Notes: a model not told the origin generated them from the letters alone. Shown: positions 16,694 through 26,094, counted from the first letter of the stretch. The stretch: DNA of 64,000 nt from Actinacidiphila epipremni (GCF_012034175.1 NZ_JAATEJ010000006.1:62001-126000), one strand, 5' to 3'. A program made the numbers and translations.

Positions 16694-18871
16694 ATGAGCG
16701 AGCCCACCACCATCCGCTGGGAGCAGGACGCGGACGGCGTCGTCACCCTCGTCCTGGACGACCCCACCCAGTCGGCCAACACCATGAACGCCGCCTTCGC
16801 CGACTCCCTCGACGCCGTCGCCGACCGCCTCACCGCCGAAGCCGGCACCATTCGCGGCGTCATCGTCACCTCCGCGAAGAAGACCTTCTTCGCCGGTGGT
16901 GACCTGCGCGACCTGATCCGCGCCACCCCCGAGGACGCCGAGCAGGTCCTCGCCGGCACCATGCGCATCAAGCGCCGGCTGCGGCAGCTGGAAACCCTCG
17001 GCAAACCCGTCGTCGCCGCCATCAACGGCGCGGCCCTCGGCGGCGGTTACGAGATCGCGCTGGCCTGCCACCACCGCATCGCCCTCGACACCCCCGGCAC
17101 CAAGATCGGCCTGCCCGAGGTCACCCTCGGCCTGCTGCCCGGCGGCGGCGGAGTGGTCAGGACCGTACGGCTGCTCGGCATCGCCGACGCGCTGCTCAAG
17201 GTGCTGCTCCAGGGCACGCAGTACTCCGCGCCGCGCGCCCTGGCCGCCGGCCTGATCCACGAGGTCGCCACCGACCGCGACGCCATGCTCGGCGCCGCCC
17301 GCGCCTGGATCGACGCCCACCCCGAGGCGAAGCAGCCGTGGGACACCCCCGGCTACAAGATCCCCGGCGGCACCCCCAAGAGCCCCGCCTTCGCCGCGAA
17401 CCTGCCGGCCTTCCCGGCCAACCTGCGCAAGCAGCTGGCCGGCGCGCCCTACCCGGCGCCGCGCAACATCCTGGCCGCGGCCGTCGAGGGCTCCCAGGTG
17501 GACTTCGACAACGCCCAGCTCATCGAGGCCCGCTACTTCACCGAGCTGGCCTGCGGGCAGACGTCCACCAACATGATCCAGGCCCTCTTCTTCGACATGC
17601 AGGCCGTCAACTCCGGCGCCGGCCGCCCCGCGGACGTACCCGCCCGGACCGTCACCAAGGTGGCCGTCCTGGGCGCCGGCATGATGGGCGCCGGCATCGC
17701 CTACTCCTGCGCCCGGGCCGGCATCGACGTCGTCCTCAAGGACGTCACCCCGGAGGCCGCCGAACGCGGCAAGGCGTACTCCGCGGGCCTGCTCGACAAG
17801 GCCCTCGCCAAGGGCCGTACGACACCGGACAAGCGCGACGCGCTGCTCGCCCGGATCACCCCCACCGCCGAGCCCGCCGACCTCGCCGGGTGCGACGCGG
17901 TCATCGAGGCGGTCTTCGAGGACGCCGCGCTCAAGCACAAGGTCTTCCAGGAGATCGAGCACATCGTGGCGCCCGACGCCCTGCTGTGCTCCAACACCTC
18001 GACGCTGCCCATCACCGAGCTCGCCGAGGGCGTGCAGCGGAGCGCCGACTTCATCGGCCTGCACTTCTTCTCGCCGGTCGACAAGATGCCGCTGGTGGAG
18101 ATCATCAAGGGCGGGCGCACCGGTGAGCAGGCGCTGGCCCGCGCCTTCGACCTGGTGCGGCAGATCCGCAAGACCCCGATCGTCGTCAACGACTCACGCG
18201 GCTTCTTCACCTCCCGGGTGATCAGCCAGTTCATCAACGAGGGCGTCGCGATGATCGCCGAGGGCGTGCCCGCCGCCTCCGTCGAGCAGGCGGCGGCGCA
18301 GGCCGGCTACCCGGCCAAGGTGCTCTCGCTGCTGGACGAGCTGACGCTCACCCTGTTCGTGCGGATCAGCCGGGAGACCCGGGCGGCCGTCGAGGCGGCC
18401 GGCGGCCAGTGGCGGGCGCACCCGGCCGAAGCCGTCATCGACCGCATGGTCGAGGAGTTCGGCCGCCCCGGCCGCAGCGGCGGCGCCGGTTTCTACGACT
18501 ACGCCGACGGGCGCAGGACGGGGCTGTGGCCGGGCCTGGCCGAGCACTTCGCCAAGCCCGGCGTGGAGATCCCGTTCGAGGACCTCAAGGAGCGGATGCT
18601 GTTCGCCGAGGCCCTGGACAGCGTGCGGCTGCTGGAGGAGGGCGTGCTCACCTCCGTCGCCGACGCCAACGTCGGCTCCATCCTCGGCATCGGCTTCCCC
18701 GCCTGGACCGGCGGCGTCCTGCAGTACGTCAACGGGTATCCGGGCGGCGTTGCCGGCTTCACCGCCCGCGCCCGCGAACTGGCCGCCTCCTACGGCGAGC
18801 GCTTCACCCCGCCGGCGCTGCTGGTGGCCACCGCCGAGCGAGGCGGGACGTTCACCGACCAGGACCGCTGA
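16694..18871 (+). CDS. FadB-like enoyl-CoA hydratase / 3-hydroxyacyl-CoA dehydrogenase fusion
   Basis: 725 residues, ATG at 16694. Residues about 1-200 are a crotonase domain (FFAGGDLRDL and NGAALGGGYEIALA form the oxyanion hole; Glu in the GLLPGGGG segment region). From about residue 320 comes an NAD-binding domain (GAGMMGAGIAYS) with dehydrogenase catalytic features SNTSTLP and GLHFFSPVDKMPLVEI, then C-terminal dehydrogenase domains to the end. It performs the hydration and oxidation steps of beta-oxidation and works with the thiolase just upstream, as in FadBA complexes. Ends before a strong hairpin facing a convergent MerR gene. Confidence 0.92.
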   Translation: MSEPTTIRWEQDADGVVTLVLDDPTQSANTMNAAFADSLDAVADRLTAEAGTIRGVIVTSAKKTFFAGGDLRDLIRATPEDAEQVLAGTMRIKRRLRQLETLGKPVVAAINGAALGGGYEIALACHHRIALDTPGTKIGLPEVTLGLLPGGGGVVRTVRLLGIADALLKVLLQGTQYSAPRALAAGLIHEVATDRDAMLGAARAWIDAHPEAKQPWDTPGYKIPGGTPKSPAFAANLPAFPANLRKQLAGAPYPAPRNILAAAVEGSQVDFDNAQLIEARYFTELACGQTSTNMIQALFFDMQAVNSGAGRPADVPARTVTKVAVLGAGMMGAGIAYSCARAGIDVVLKDVTPEAAERGKAYSAGLLDKALAKGRTTPDKRDALLARITPTAEPADLAGCDAVIEAVFEDAALKHKVFQEIEHIVAPDALLCSNTSTLPITELAEGVQRSADFIGLHFFSPVDKMPLVEIIKGGRTGEQALARAFDLVRQIRKTPIVVNDSRGFFTSRVISQFINEGVAMIAEGVPAASVEQAAAQAGYPAKVLSLLDELTLTLFVRISRETRAAVEAAGGQWRAHPAEAVIDRMVEEFGRPGRSGGAGFYDYADGRRTGLWPGLAEHFAKPGVEIPFEDLKERMLFAEALDSVRLLEEGVLTSVADANVGSILGIGFPAWTGGVLQYVNGYPGGVAGFTARARELAASYGERFTPPALLVATAERGGTFTDQDR

Positions 18872-18879
18872 CGCCGACC

Positions 18880-18923
18880 CCGGCCGGCGCGGTGCGGGCC
18901 CCCGCCCGTACCGCGCCGGCCGG
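18880..18923. terminator. Bidirectional terminator, 20-bp stem
   Basis: Arms 18880-18899 and 18904-18923 with a 4-base loop; one G:T wobble interrupts otherwise complete pairing. It separates the convergent FadB-like (+) and MerR (-) genes. Confidence 0.85.
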
Positions 18924-18965
18924 CGGCCCTCCGTCCGGCCCCCGCCGCGCCGCCCAGCGGCCCGC

Positions 18966-19694
18966 TCAGGGCTTCTCGGCGGCCGGCGCGGGCCACGCCC
19001 ACAACTGCTCCTTCAACGACCGCTGGAAGGCCGTCACGAGCGCCTGCACCACCAGCGGCTGCATCTGCGCCGACAGCGTCCGCGCCGCCGCGTCGGGCAC
19101 CGCCCCCGCGTCGGGGTCCGCGCCCGGCTCCCGTACCGTCTCGCGGAAGATCCGGCCGATCGCCCCCGCCGCCGCGCGCGCGTGCTTCTGCAGCGCCTCC
19201 CGGGCCGCCACGATGGCCTCCAGCGGCACGGGGAGGTCCAGCAGCCGCACCCCCAGGTGCAGCAGGCCCGGGTCCACGACGAAGACGTCCGGGTCCGCGG
19301 TGCGCTCCAGCACCGTCATCGCCGCCAGCCGCTCCACGTCCGGCTCGCCCAGCGTCCTGCCCGCCCGCCGCTCCAGCTCCTGCCGGCCGACCTTCGCGCT
19401 GCCCTCCGGCAGCCACGAGGCCACCAGCGCCCGGTGGATCGCCAGGTCGTGCTCGCCCACGTCCGGCGGAAGCTGCGCCATATAGCGCTCGATCGCCGCG
19501 AGCGTCAGCCCCTGCCGCCGCAGCTCCTCGATCAGCGCCAGCCGCGACAGGTGCCCCGGCCCGTAGTGCCCGACCCGGCGCGGCCCGATCTGCGGCGGCG
19601 GCAGCAGCCCCCGCGCGCCGTAGAAGCGGACGGTGCGGACGGTCACCCCGGCGCGGGCGGCCAGCTCGTCGATGGTCAGGGCGTTCTGCGGCAC
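18966..19694 (-). CDS. MerR family transcriptional regulator
   Basis: 242 residues from the GTG at 19694. The N-terminal MerR helix-turn-helix and wing are clear (TIDELAARAGVTVRTVRFYG, then GRRVGHYG-like wing and LALIEELRRQGLTLAAIE). The rest is a long helical C-terminal region without a recognisable effector domain or clustered cysteines, so it is not a classical metal sensor. Divergent from the M1 peptidase lipoprotein at 19800. An imperfect dyad directly upstream of the start may be its own operator. Confidence 0.85.
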   Translation of the reverse strand: MPQNALTIDELAARAGVTVRTVRFYGARGLLPPPQIGPRRVGHYGPGHLSRLALIEELRRQGLTLAAIERYMAQLPPDVGEHDLAIHRALVASWLPEGSAKVGRQELERRAGRTLGEPDVERLAAMTVLERTADPDVFVVDPGLLHLGVRLLDLPVPLEAIVAAREALQKHARAAAGAIGRIFRETVREPGADPDAGAVPDAAARTLSAQMQPLVVQALVTAFQRSLKEQLWAWPAPAAEKP

Positions 19695-19712
19695 CGCAAC
19701 AGTATTGCTGCG
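19695..19712. promoter_or_regulatory. Dyad upstream of merR start, possible autoregulatory operator
   Basis: CGCAACAGTATTGCTGCG, an 18-bp dyad with seven of nine positions paired, immediately before the GTG of the MerR gene. On the minus strand it contains TACTGT, a possible -10. Confidence 0.4.
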
Positions 19713-19786
19713 ACACCGGCGCTGTGAAAGGCGCCGCGGGCGCCGCCGTGGACCCGCGCCCGGCGCCGCCGCCCCGCCCCACCTCG

Positions 19787-19792
19787 TACGCT
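19787..19792 (+). promoter_or_regulatory. -10 hexamer for a leaderless transcript (M1 peptidase)
   Basis: TACGCT, seven bases before the GTG at 19800; no Shine-Dalgarno sequence present. Confidence 0.45.
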
Positions 19793-19799
19793 GGCCTGC

Positions 19800-21227
19800 G
19801 TGCCCCTCCGCCGCCGCCCCGCCCGCGCCCGCCTGCGGCTCGCCGCGGCCTGCCTCGCGGCCGTGCTCCCCGCGGGCCTGGCGGCCTGCTCCGGCGGCGG
19901 CGCCCCCGCCACCGCCGGCGCCCCGGGCCTGGGCGACCGGCTCTTCCCCGCCGCGGGCAACGGCGGCTACGACGTCACGCACTACGGCCTCGACCTGTCC
20001 TACGACCCCGGCTCCGGGCGGCTGTCCGGCACCGCGGCCGTCACCGCCACCGCCACGCAGGACCTGAGCCGCTTCACCCTCGACCTCGCGGGAATGACCG
20101 TCCGCGCCACCACCGTCGACGGCCGGACCGCCCGCACCGGCCGCTCCGGCACCGAGTTGACCGTCCGCCCGCCGGACCTGCTGCGCCGCGGCGCGCACTT
20201 CACCGCGACCGTGACGTACGACGGCGTACCGCGGCTGCTCACCGACCCCGACGGCTCGCACGAGGGCTGGTTCCGCACCGACGACGGCGCCCTCGCGCTC
20301 GGCGAGCCGGTCGGCTCCATGGCCTGGTTCCCCGGCAACGACCACCCCTCCGACAAGGCCGCCTTCGACCTCACCATGAGCGTCCCCGCCGGCCTCACCG
20401 TCGTCTCGGGCGGCGAACTCGCCGCTACGGTCACCTCCGGCGGCCGTACCGCCTTCCACTGGCGCAGCACCGCGCCCATGGCCACGTATCTGGCCACCGT
20501 CGGCATCGGCCACTACACCGTCGCCCGCTCCCGCACCCCCGCCGGCATCCCGCTCTACACCGCCGTCGACCCCCGCTCCGCCGACCCGGGGACCACCGCC
20601 GCGCTGGCCCGGCTGCCGGAGATCCTGGACTGGGAGACCGGCCAGTTCGGCCCGTATCCCTTCGGCTCCGCCGGCGCGATCGTCGACCACCTGCCGGCCG
20701 GGCGGGTCGGCTACGACCTGGAGACGCAGAACCGCCCCTTCTTCCCCGGCGACCGCGACGGCCCCGCAGTGGACGTCGTGACGCTCGTCCACGAACTGTC
20801 CCACCAGTGGTTCGGCGACTCCGTCACCCCGCGCGACTGGCAGGACATGTGGCTCAACGAGGGCTTCGCCACCTACACCGAGTGGCTGTGGCGCCTGCAC
20901 GACTCCGGCGTCCCGCTCGCCACCAGCGCCGCCCGGGCCTTCGCCGACCCCACCACCTGGCAATTTCCCCCCGCGGCCCCGCCCACCGCCGCCGACGTCT
21001 CCGCGCCGCCCGTCTACGCGCGCGGCGCACTTGTCCTGTACGAACTGCACCAGGCCCTCGGCGACGCCGCCTTCGGCAAGCTGCTGCGCGGCTGGGCCGC
21101 CGCCCATTCCCACGGCAACGCCTCGACCGCCGACTTCACCGCCTATTGCGACCGCTCCACCGGCCGCGACCTGGCCCCGCTGTTCGCCACCTGGCTCTAC
21201 GGCACCGCCAAGCCCGCGCGGCTGTGA
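19800..21227 (+). CDS. M1 family metallopeptidase, lipoprotein
   Basis: 475 residues. The N-terminus is a lipoprotein signal (Arg-rich start, LAACLAAVL core, lipobox LAAC with Cys near residue 30). The beta-sandwich domain is followed by the catalytic domain with HELSHQW (zinc ligands His331 and His335, general base Glu332) and the third ligand Glu354 in LNEGFATY. The exopeptidase motif GAMEN is replaced by a variant near GYDLETQNRP. It should cleave N-terminal residues from peptides on the outer face of the membrane. Shorter than the roughly 850-residue PepN, lacking the large C-terminal helical domain. Convergent with a desaturase gene 43 bases away. Confidence 0.9.
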   Translation: MPLRRRPARARLRLAAACLAAVLPAGLAACSGGGAPATAGAPGLGDRLFPAAGNGGYDVTHYGLDLSYDPGSGRLSGTAAVTATATQDLSRFTLDLAGMTVRATTVDGRTARTGRSGTELTVRPPDLLRRGAHFTATVTYDGVPRLLTDPDGSHEGWFRTDDGALALGEPVGSMAWFPGNDHPSDKAAFDLTMSVPAGLTVVSGGELAATVTSGGRTAFHWRSTAPMATYLATVGIGHYTVARSRTPAGIPLYTAVDPRSADPGTTAALARLPEILDWETGQFGPYPFGSAGAIVDHLPAGRVGYDLETQNRPFFPGDRDGPAVDVVTLVHELSHQWFGDSVTPRDWQDMWLNEGFATYTEWLWRLHDSGVPLATSAARAFADPTTWQFPPAAPPTAADVSAPPVYARGALVLYELHQALGDAAFGKLLRGWAAAHSHGNASTADFTAYCDRSTGRDLAPLFATWLYGTAKPARL

Positions 21228-21270
21228 CCGCGCGGACGGCCCACCGGCCGGCCGCGGCGAGCCGGTCCGG

Positions 21271-22314
21271 TCAGCGCAGCGGCGCGCCCACCGCGTGCAT
21301 ATGGCCGAGCGCCTGCGCATAGGAGTCCAGCAGGCCGGTCTCGGTGTACGGCACGCCGACCCGGGCGCAATGTGCCCTCACCAGCGGGCGCGCCCGGCGC
21401 AGATGGGGGCGCGGCATGCTCGGGAAGAGGTGGTGCTCTATCTGGTAGTTCAGCCCGCCCAGCAGGAAGTCCACCACCGGATTGCCCCGCACATTGCGCG
21501 AGGTCAGCACCTGGCGGCGCAAATGCCCCCAGCGGGCGCCCTCCTCCGGCATCTCCATGCCCTTGTGGTTGGGCGCGAACGCGCACCCCAGGTGCAGGCC
21601 GAACAGCGCGTGGTGCAGCGCGGCGAAAGCCACCGCCTGCGGCAGCGGCAGCGCCGTCAGCAGCAGTGCCGCATACCCGATCACATGCGCCGTCAGCAGC
21701 GAGCCCTCCACCAGCCGCCCCCGGCGGTCCAGCCGCCGCAGGTCCTGGAAGCTGGCCACCTTCAGCGCCAGCCCCTCCAGCAGCAGCATCGGGAAGAACA
21801 GCCGCGCCTGGTGCTTGGTCAGGAACCGCGCGAAGCCCTGCCGTTCGACGGCCTGCGCCCGCGTCCACACCAGCGCGCCGACCTCCACGTCCGGGTCCTT
21901 GCCCACATGGTTGGGGTTGGCGTGGTGCCGGTTGTGCTTGTCCGTCCACCAGCCGGCGCCCATGCCCAGCAGCAGATTGCCGTGGAAAAGGGCGATGACA
22001 CGGTTCGTGCGGCGACTCGCCGCTATCTGCTGGTGCCCGGCGTCGTGCCCGACGAAGCCGCTGCGGGCGGAGAGCACCGCCGCCGGAAGCGCCAGCGCCA
22101 GCACCCACCACGACCCGCCGCCGCCGACCGCGACGACCGCCGCCCACACCGCCGCCAGCGCCAGCAGGTTCACCGCGATCGACACCACGTAGTGCCCTCG
22201 GCGCCGCCGCAGCAGCCCCGACCGGCGCACTATGCGCAGCAGCGGCGTGAACTCGCTCGCCTCTCCTCCCGGTGCCCGCTCGGAGGGTTCGACGGTGGTC
22301 AGGACGGTCGCCAT
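21271..22314 (-). CDS. Membrane fatty acid desaturase
   Basis: 347 residues; GAGGAG precedes the ATG at 22314. Three histidine boxes of the diiron desaturases: HDAGH (90-94), HNRHH (127-131, within TDKHNRHHANPN) and QIEHH near residue 300 (NYQIEHHLFPSMPR). Paired hydrophobic segments lie at about 42-85 and 180-225. The QIEHH third box is typical of front-end/linoleoyl-CoA-type desaturases, which add double bonds to acyl lipids and adjust membrane fluidity. No electron donor gene is adjacent. Its 288-bp upstream region holds a strong C/G hairpin. Confidence 0.9.
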   Translation of the reverse strand: MATVLTTVEPSERAPGGEASEFTPLLRIVRRSGLLRRRRGHYVVSIAVNLLALAAVWAAVVAVGGGGSWWVLALALPAAVLSARSGFVGHDAGHQQIAASRRTNRVIALFHGNLLLGMGAGWWTDKHNRHHANPNHVGKDPDVEVGALVWTRAQAVERQGFARFLTKHQARLFFPMLLLEGLALKVASFQDLRRLDRRGRLVEGSLLTAHVIGYAALLLTALPLPQAVAFAALHHALFGLHLGCAFAPNHKGMEMPEEGARWGHLRRQVLTSRNVRGNPVVDFLLGGLNYQIEHHLFPSMPRPHLRRARPLVRAHCARVGVPYTETGLLDSYAQALGHMHAVGAPLR

Positions 22315-22433
22315 GGGCGCTCCTCGGTGACGGGCGGTGTCTGGCCTACGGCCCGGGCGGGCCGTACTGCGACGCTACGAACCACCGCCCGCCGCGGACC
22401 ATGGCGCCATCACCCGGCCTGCCGGGGTGCCAG

Positions 22434-22460
22434 TCCCCCCGCGGACGGGGGGATATCCCC
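22434..22460. promoter_or_regulatory. Hairpin overlapping a 12-bp perfect palindrome, upstream of desaturase and tex
   Basis: An 8-bp stem (TCCCCCCG / CGGGGGGA, 4-base loop) at 22434-22453 overlaps GGGGATATCCCC at 22449-22460. The two structures are mutually exclusive. The rest of the 288-bp gap between the divergent desaturase and tex genes shows only a possible -10 (TACGAT, about 22546). Confidence 0.4.
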
Positions 22461-22602
22461 ACCGGGCCCGCCGGCCGCCGCGCCGGCCCCCGGTGACGCG
22501 CGCCCGCCCGCGGCGCCTTGCCGCATGCCGCGGCCCGGCGGCGTCTACGATGCTGGGCAACCGCCAAGCGGCAGGTGTCTTGGCCAGGTCTGAGGGAGCG
22601 CC

Positions 22603-24975
22603 ATCATCAGCGGCAACGTTTCGGTCGAACGCAGGATCGCCGAGGAGCTGGGCGTACGCGAAGGTCAGGTGCGGGCGGCCGTCGACCTGCTCGACGGCGG
22701 GGCGACCGTGCCGTTCATCGCGCGCTACCGCAAGGAGGCCACCGGCACCCTCGACGACGAGCAGTTGCGCACGCTGGAGGAACGGCTGCGCTATCTGCGC
22801 GAGCTGGACGAGCGGCGCGCCGCCGTACTGGAGTCCATCGAGGCGCAGGGCAAGCTCGACGACGCGCTGAAGGCGCAGATCATGGCGGCGGACTCCAAGG
22901 CCCGCCTGGAGGACATCTACCTGCCCTACAAGCCCAAGCGGCGCACCAAGGCGCAGATCGCCCGCGAGGCGGGCCTGGAGCCGCTCGCCGAGGCGCTGCT
23001 GGCCGACCCGGGCCTGGACCCGCACACCACCGCCGCGCCCTACGTCGACGCCGACAAGGGCGTCGCCGACCCGGCGGCGGCCCTGGAGGGCGCCCGCGCC
23101 ATCCTCACCGAGCGCTTCTCCGAGGACGCCGACCTCGTCGGCGAACTGCGCACCCGCATGTGGAGCCGCGGCAGGCTCGTCGCGAAGGTCCGCGAGGGCA
23201 GGGAGGAGGCGGGCGCGAAGTTCGCCGACTACTTCGACTTCGCCGAGCCCTTCACCAAGCTGCCCTCCCACCGCGTCCTGGCGATGCTGCGCGGCGAGAA
23301 GGAGGAGGTCCTCGACCTCACCCTGGAGCCCGAGGAGCCGGCCGAGGGCCCCACCAGCTACGAGCGGCGCATCGCCCAGCAGTTCGGCATCGCCGACCGC
23401 GGCCGGCCCGCCGACCGCTGGCTGCTCGACACCGTCCGCTGGGCCTGGCGCACCCGCGTCCTGGTCCGGCTCGGCATCGACCTGCGCGTCCGGCTGCGCC
23501 AGGAGGCCGAGGACGAGGCCGTACGGGTCTTCGCCGCGAACCTGCGCGACCTGCTGCTGGCCGCGCCGGCCGGCACCCGCGCCACCATGGGCCTGGACCC
23601 GGGCCTGCGCACCGGCGTCAAGGTCGCGGTCGTCGACGGCACCGGCAAGGTCGTGGCCACCGACACCATCTACCCGCACGCCCCGCGCAACCGCTGGGAC
23701 GACTCCCTGGCCACCCTCGCCCGGCTCGCCGCCGCCCACCGGGTCGACCTGATCGCCATCGGCAACGGCACCGCCTCCCGCGAGACCGACCGGCTCGCCG
23801 CCGACCTCATCAAGCAGCACCCCGAGCTGCACCTCACCAAGGCCGTGGTCTCCGAGGCCGGCGCCTCGGTCTACTCCGCGTCCGCCTACGCCTCCGCCGA
23901 GCTGCCGGGCCTGGACGTGTCGCTGCGCGGCGCGGTGTCCATCGCCCGGCGCCTGCAGGACCCGCTCGCGGAGCTGGTCAAGATCGACCCGCGCTCCATC
24001 GGCGTCGGCCAGTACCAGCACGACCTGTCCGAGGTGAAGCTCTCCCGCTCCCTCGACGCGGTCGTCGAGGACTGCGTCAACGGCGTCGGCGTGGACGTCA
24101 ACACCGCGTCCGTGCCGCTGCTGCGCCGCGTCTCCGGCATCACCGAGGGCCTGGCCGCCAACATCGTCGACCACCGCGACACCAACGGCCCCTTCCGCAC
24201 CCGCAAGGACCTCAAGAACGTCGCGCGGCTCGGCCCGAAGGCGTACGAGCAGTGCGCGGGCTTCCTGCGCATCCTCGGCGGCGACGACCCGCTGGACGCC
24301 TCCGCCGTGCACCCCGAGGCGTACCCGGTGGTGCGCAGGATCGGCCAGAGCGCCGGCACCGGCATCGCCGAGCTGATCGGCAACGGCACCGTGCTGCGGC
24401 GGCTGCGGCCCCAGGACTTCGTCGACGACTCCTTCGGCCTGCCGACCGTCACCGACATCCTCGCCGAGCTGGAGAAGCCCGGCCGCGACCCGCGTCCGGC
24501 GTTCAAGACCGCGGCCTTCAAGGAGGGCGTGGAGGAGATGAAGGACCTGCGGCCGGGGATGCTGCTGGAGGGCGTCGTCACCAACGTGGCGGCCTTCGGC
24601 GCGTTCGTCGACGTCGGTGTCCACCAGGACGGGCTGGTGCACGTCTCGGCGCTCTCCCACGAGTACGTCTCCGACCCGCGCGAGGTCGTCAAGCCCGGCG
24701 ACATCGTCCGGGTCAAGGTGCTGGACGTCGACCTGCCGCGCAAGCGCATCTCGCTGACGCTGCGGCTCGACGACGAGCCCAAGGCCGCGGGTGCCGGCGC
24801 CGGCGGTGGGGCAGGCGGCGAGCGCCGCGGGTCCGCGCCGCGGCAGGGCGGCAGGCAGGGCCAGGGCGGGCGCCAGGGCCAGGGCGGCGGCCGGCGCGGC
24901 GGGCCCCCGCCGCAGCAGCCGGGCGGCGCGATGGCCGACGCGCTGCGCCGCGCGGGGCTCACCGGAGGGCGCTGA
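22603..24975 (+). CDS. tex: Tex RNA-binding transcription accessory protein
   Basis: About 790 residues. Domains in order: Tex N-terminal helical domain, YqgF/RNase H-like domain ([18 protein letters not shown]), helix-hairpin-helix pair ([20 protein letters not shown]), and an S1 RNA-binding domain ([26 protein letters not shown]), then a Gly/Arg/Gln-rich tail. Tex binds nucleic acid and influences transcription and RNA turnover. The start is odd: an in-frame TGA at 22591 and strong family similarity upstream of the first GTG (22669) leave only non-standard codons. ATC at 22603, right after GAGGGAG at 22592-22598, is the best choice. Confidence 0.93.
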   Translation: MISGNVSVERRIAEELGVREGQVRAAVDLLDGGATVPFIARYRKEATGTLDDEQLRTLEERLRYLRELDERRAAVLESIEAQGKLDDALKAQIMAADSKARLEDIYLPYKPKRRTKAQIAREAGLEPLAEALLADPGLDPHTTAAPYVDADKGVADPAAALEGARAILTERFSEDADLVGELRTRMWSRGRLVAKVREGREEAGAKFADYFDFAEPFTKLPSHRVLAMLRGEKEEVLDLTLEPEEPAEGPTSYERRIAQQFGIADRGRPADRWLLDTVRWAWRTRVLVRLGIDLRVRLRQEAEDEAVRVFAANLRDLLLAAPAGTRATMGLDPGLRTGVKVAVVDGTGKVVATDTIYPHAPRNRWDDSLATLARLAAAHRVDLIAIGNGTASRETDRLAADLIKQHPELHLTKAVVSEAGASVYSASAYASAELPGLDVSLRGAVSIARRLQDPLAELVKIDPRSIGVGQYQHDLSEVKLSRSLDAVVEDCVNGVGVDVNTASVPLLRRVSGITEGLAANIVDHRDTNGPFRTRKDLKNVARLGPKAYEQCAGFLRILGGDDPLDASAVHPEAYPVVRRIGQSAGTGIAELIGNGTVLRRLRPQDFVDDSFGLPTVTDILAELEKPGRDPRPAFKTAAFKEGVEEMKDLRPGMLLEGVVTNVAAFGAFVDVGVHQDGLVHVSALSHEYVSDPREVVKPGDIVRVKVLDVDLPRKRISLTLRLDDEPKAAGAGAGGGAGGERRGSAPRQGGRQGQGGRQGQGGGRRGGPPPQQPGGAMADALRRAGLTGGR

Positions 24976-24987
24976 CGAGGACCGGCC

Positions 24988-25035
24988 GCGGGCCGTCCCG
25001 ATCCCGGAGGACCGGCGGGAACCAGGACGGCCCGC
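24988..25035 (+). terminator. Inverted repeat after tex
   Basis: Perfect 11-bp arms (GCGGGCCGTCC / GGACGGCCCGC) at 24988-24998 and 25025-25035, with a 26-base loop. Position just after the tex stop suggests termination; the long loop lowers confidence. Confidence 0.4.
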
Positions 25036-25114
25036 ATTGCGTTGTCGTCAGTAGGCGGCAAGCATGTCGGTGAGCGGCGTCCGGCCGCCGGGCGCCGTGA
25101 ACGGAGGCGGGGTT

Positions 25115-25297
25115 ATGTCGAACGGTACGAAGGTCGCGATCGGCGGCGTGGTGGTCGGGCTGATCCTGCTCGCCTTCATCCCGCTGTGGCTTTTCTTCCT
25201 GATCATCATCGGCATCCCGGCGGCGGCCTACCTGACGCTGGACTCCTCGCAGCGCCGCCGGCTGCGCCGCGTCACCCGCCGGCAAATAGGTCGCTGA
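25115..25297 (+). CDS. Small membrane protein
   Basis: 60 residues from the ATG at 25115, preferred over an in-frame ATG at 25064 because GGAGGCGG lies at 25102-25109. One long hydrophobic stretch (VAIGGVVVGLILLAFIPLW then FFLIIIGIPAAAYL) makes one hairpin or two closely spaced membrane segments, followed by a basic tail (QRRRLRRVTRRQIGR). No family recognised. It stands between tex and the NADAR gene on the same strand. Confidence 0.65.
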   Translation: MSNGTKVAIGGVVVGLILLAFIPLWLFFLIIIGIPAAAYLTLDSSQRRRLRRVTRRQIGR

Positions 25298-25375
25298 CCT
25301 TCCCGGCCGCTCGGTAGGGTGACCGGCCGTCCCGCCCGTCCGGGCAGGGCAGCCGTCCCCTTGCCGGAGGGTCCC

Positions 25376-25945
25376 GTGCCGATGTCCCGTCCGCCCGCCC
25401 CGGTGCGGTCCGTCGAGGCGCTGGTCGCGTACGCCGCGACCGGCGCCCGGGTGAAGTACCTGCACTTCTGGGGCCACCACCCGCGCCGCGACGGCAGTGT
25501 CGGGCCCGGCTGCCTCAGCCAGTGGTGGCCCGCGCCCTTCACCGTCGACGGCGTCACGTACGCCACCGCCGAGCACTGGATGATGGCCGGCAAGGCGCGG
25601 CTCTTCGGCGACGCCGAAGCCGAGCGCCGGGTCCTCGCGGCCGGCGGACCCGGCGCGGCCAAGGCCGCGGGCCGGGCCGTACGGGGCTTCGACGAGCAGA
25701 CGTGGCGGCGTGAGCGCTACCGGCTGGTCGTCGCCGGCAGCAGGCACAAGTTCGGCGCGCATCCCGAGCTGCGCGAGTATCTGCTGGCCACGGAGGGCCG
25801 GGTCCTGGTCGAGGCGAGCCCCCTGGACCGGATCTGGGGCATCGGGCTGGCCGCGGGGGACGAGCGGGCCGCCGATCCGGCACGCTGGCCGGGGCTGAAT
25901 CTGCTGGGCTTCGCTCTGATGGACGCACGCGACGCCCTGGCCTGA
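25376..25945 (+). CDS. NADAR-domain protein (YbiA-like)
   Basis: 189 residues from the GTG at 25376 (GGAGG at 25366-25370; an ATG at 25382 is the alternative). A TAGGGT -10 lies at 25315-25320. NADAR-type motifs: YLHFWGHH, LSQWWPAPFTVDG, TAEHWMMAGKARLF, and near the end DRIWGIGL and NLLGFALM. The family includes YbiA, which acts on riboflavin precursors as an N-glycosidase, and members that remove ADP-ribose from guanine in DNA. Which activity applies here cannot be decided; no DarT-like partner is visible next to it, so a housekeeping YbiA-type role is more likely. Confidence 0.88.
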   Translation: MPMSRPPAPVRSVEALVAYAATGARVKYLHFWGHHPRRDGSVGPGCLSQWWPAPFTVDGVTYATAEHWMMAGKARLFGDAEAERRVLAAGGPGAAKAAGRAVRGFDEQTWRRERYRLVVAGSRHKFGAHPELREYLLATEGRVLVEASPLDRIWGIGLAAGDERAADPARWPGLNLLGFALMDARDALA

Positions 25946-25976
25946 CCGCCCTGTCCCGCGCCCGCCCGGCGCCCGG

Positions 25977-26039
25977 CGTACTCGTCCGGCCCGGGAACGT
26001 ACCCCTCCGGCCCGGGGGCGTACCCCTCCGGCCCGGGTC
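25977..26039. repeat. Three tandem 21-bp repeats
   Basis: Units at 25977-25997, 25998-26018 and 26019-26039 share CGTAC, CTCCGGCCCGGG and differ at a few positions. They occupy the gap before the flavoprotein gene. Read on the minus strand they would encode a heptapeptide repeat (GPEGYxP), but no gene is supported there. Confidence 0.75.
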
Positions 26040-26094
26040 CCGGCCGGACCGCGGAGGACCGGGCGGCGGTGGCCGTGAAGGGTGGTCGGGGAAG

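Noticed and set aside
22669..24975. GTG at 22669 as the start of tex
   Set aside because: It would remove about 22 residues that match the normal Tex N-terminus and leave a good ribosome site (22592-22598) unused.
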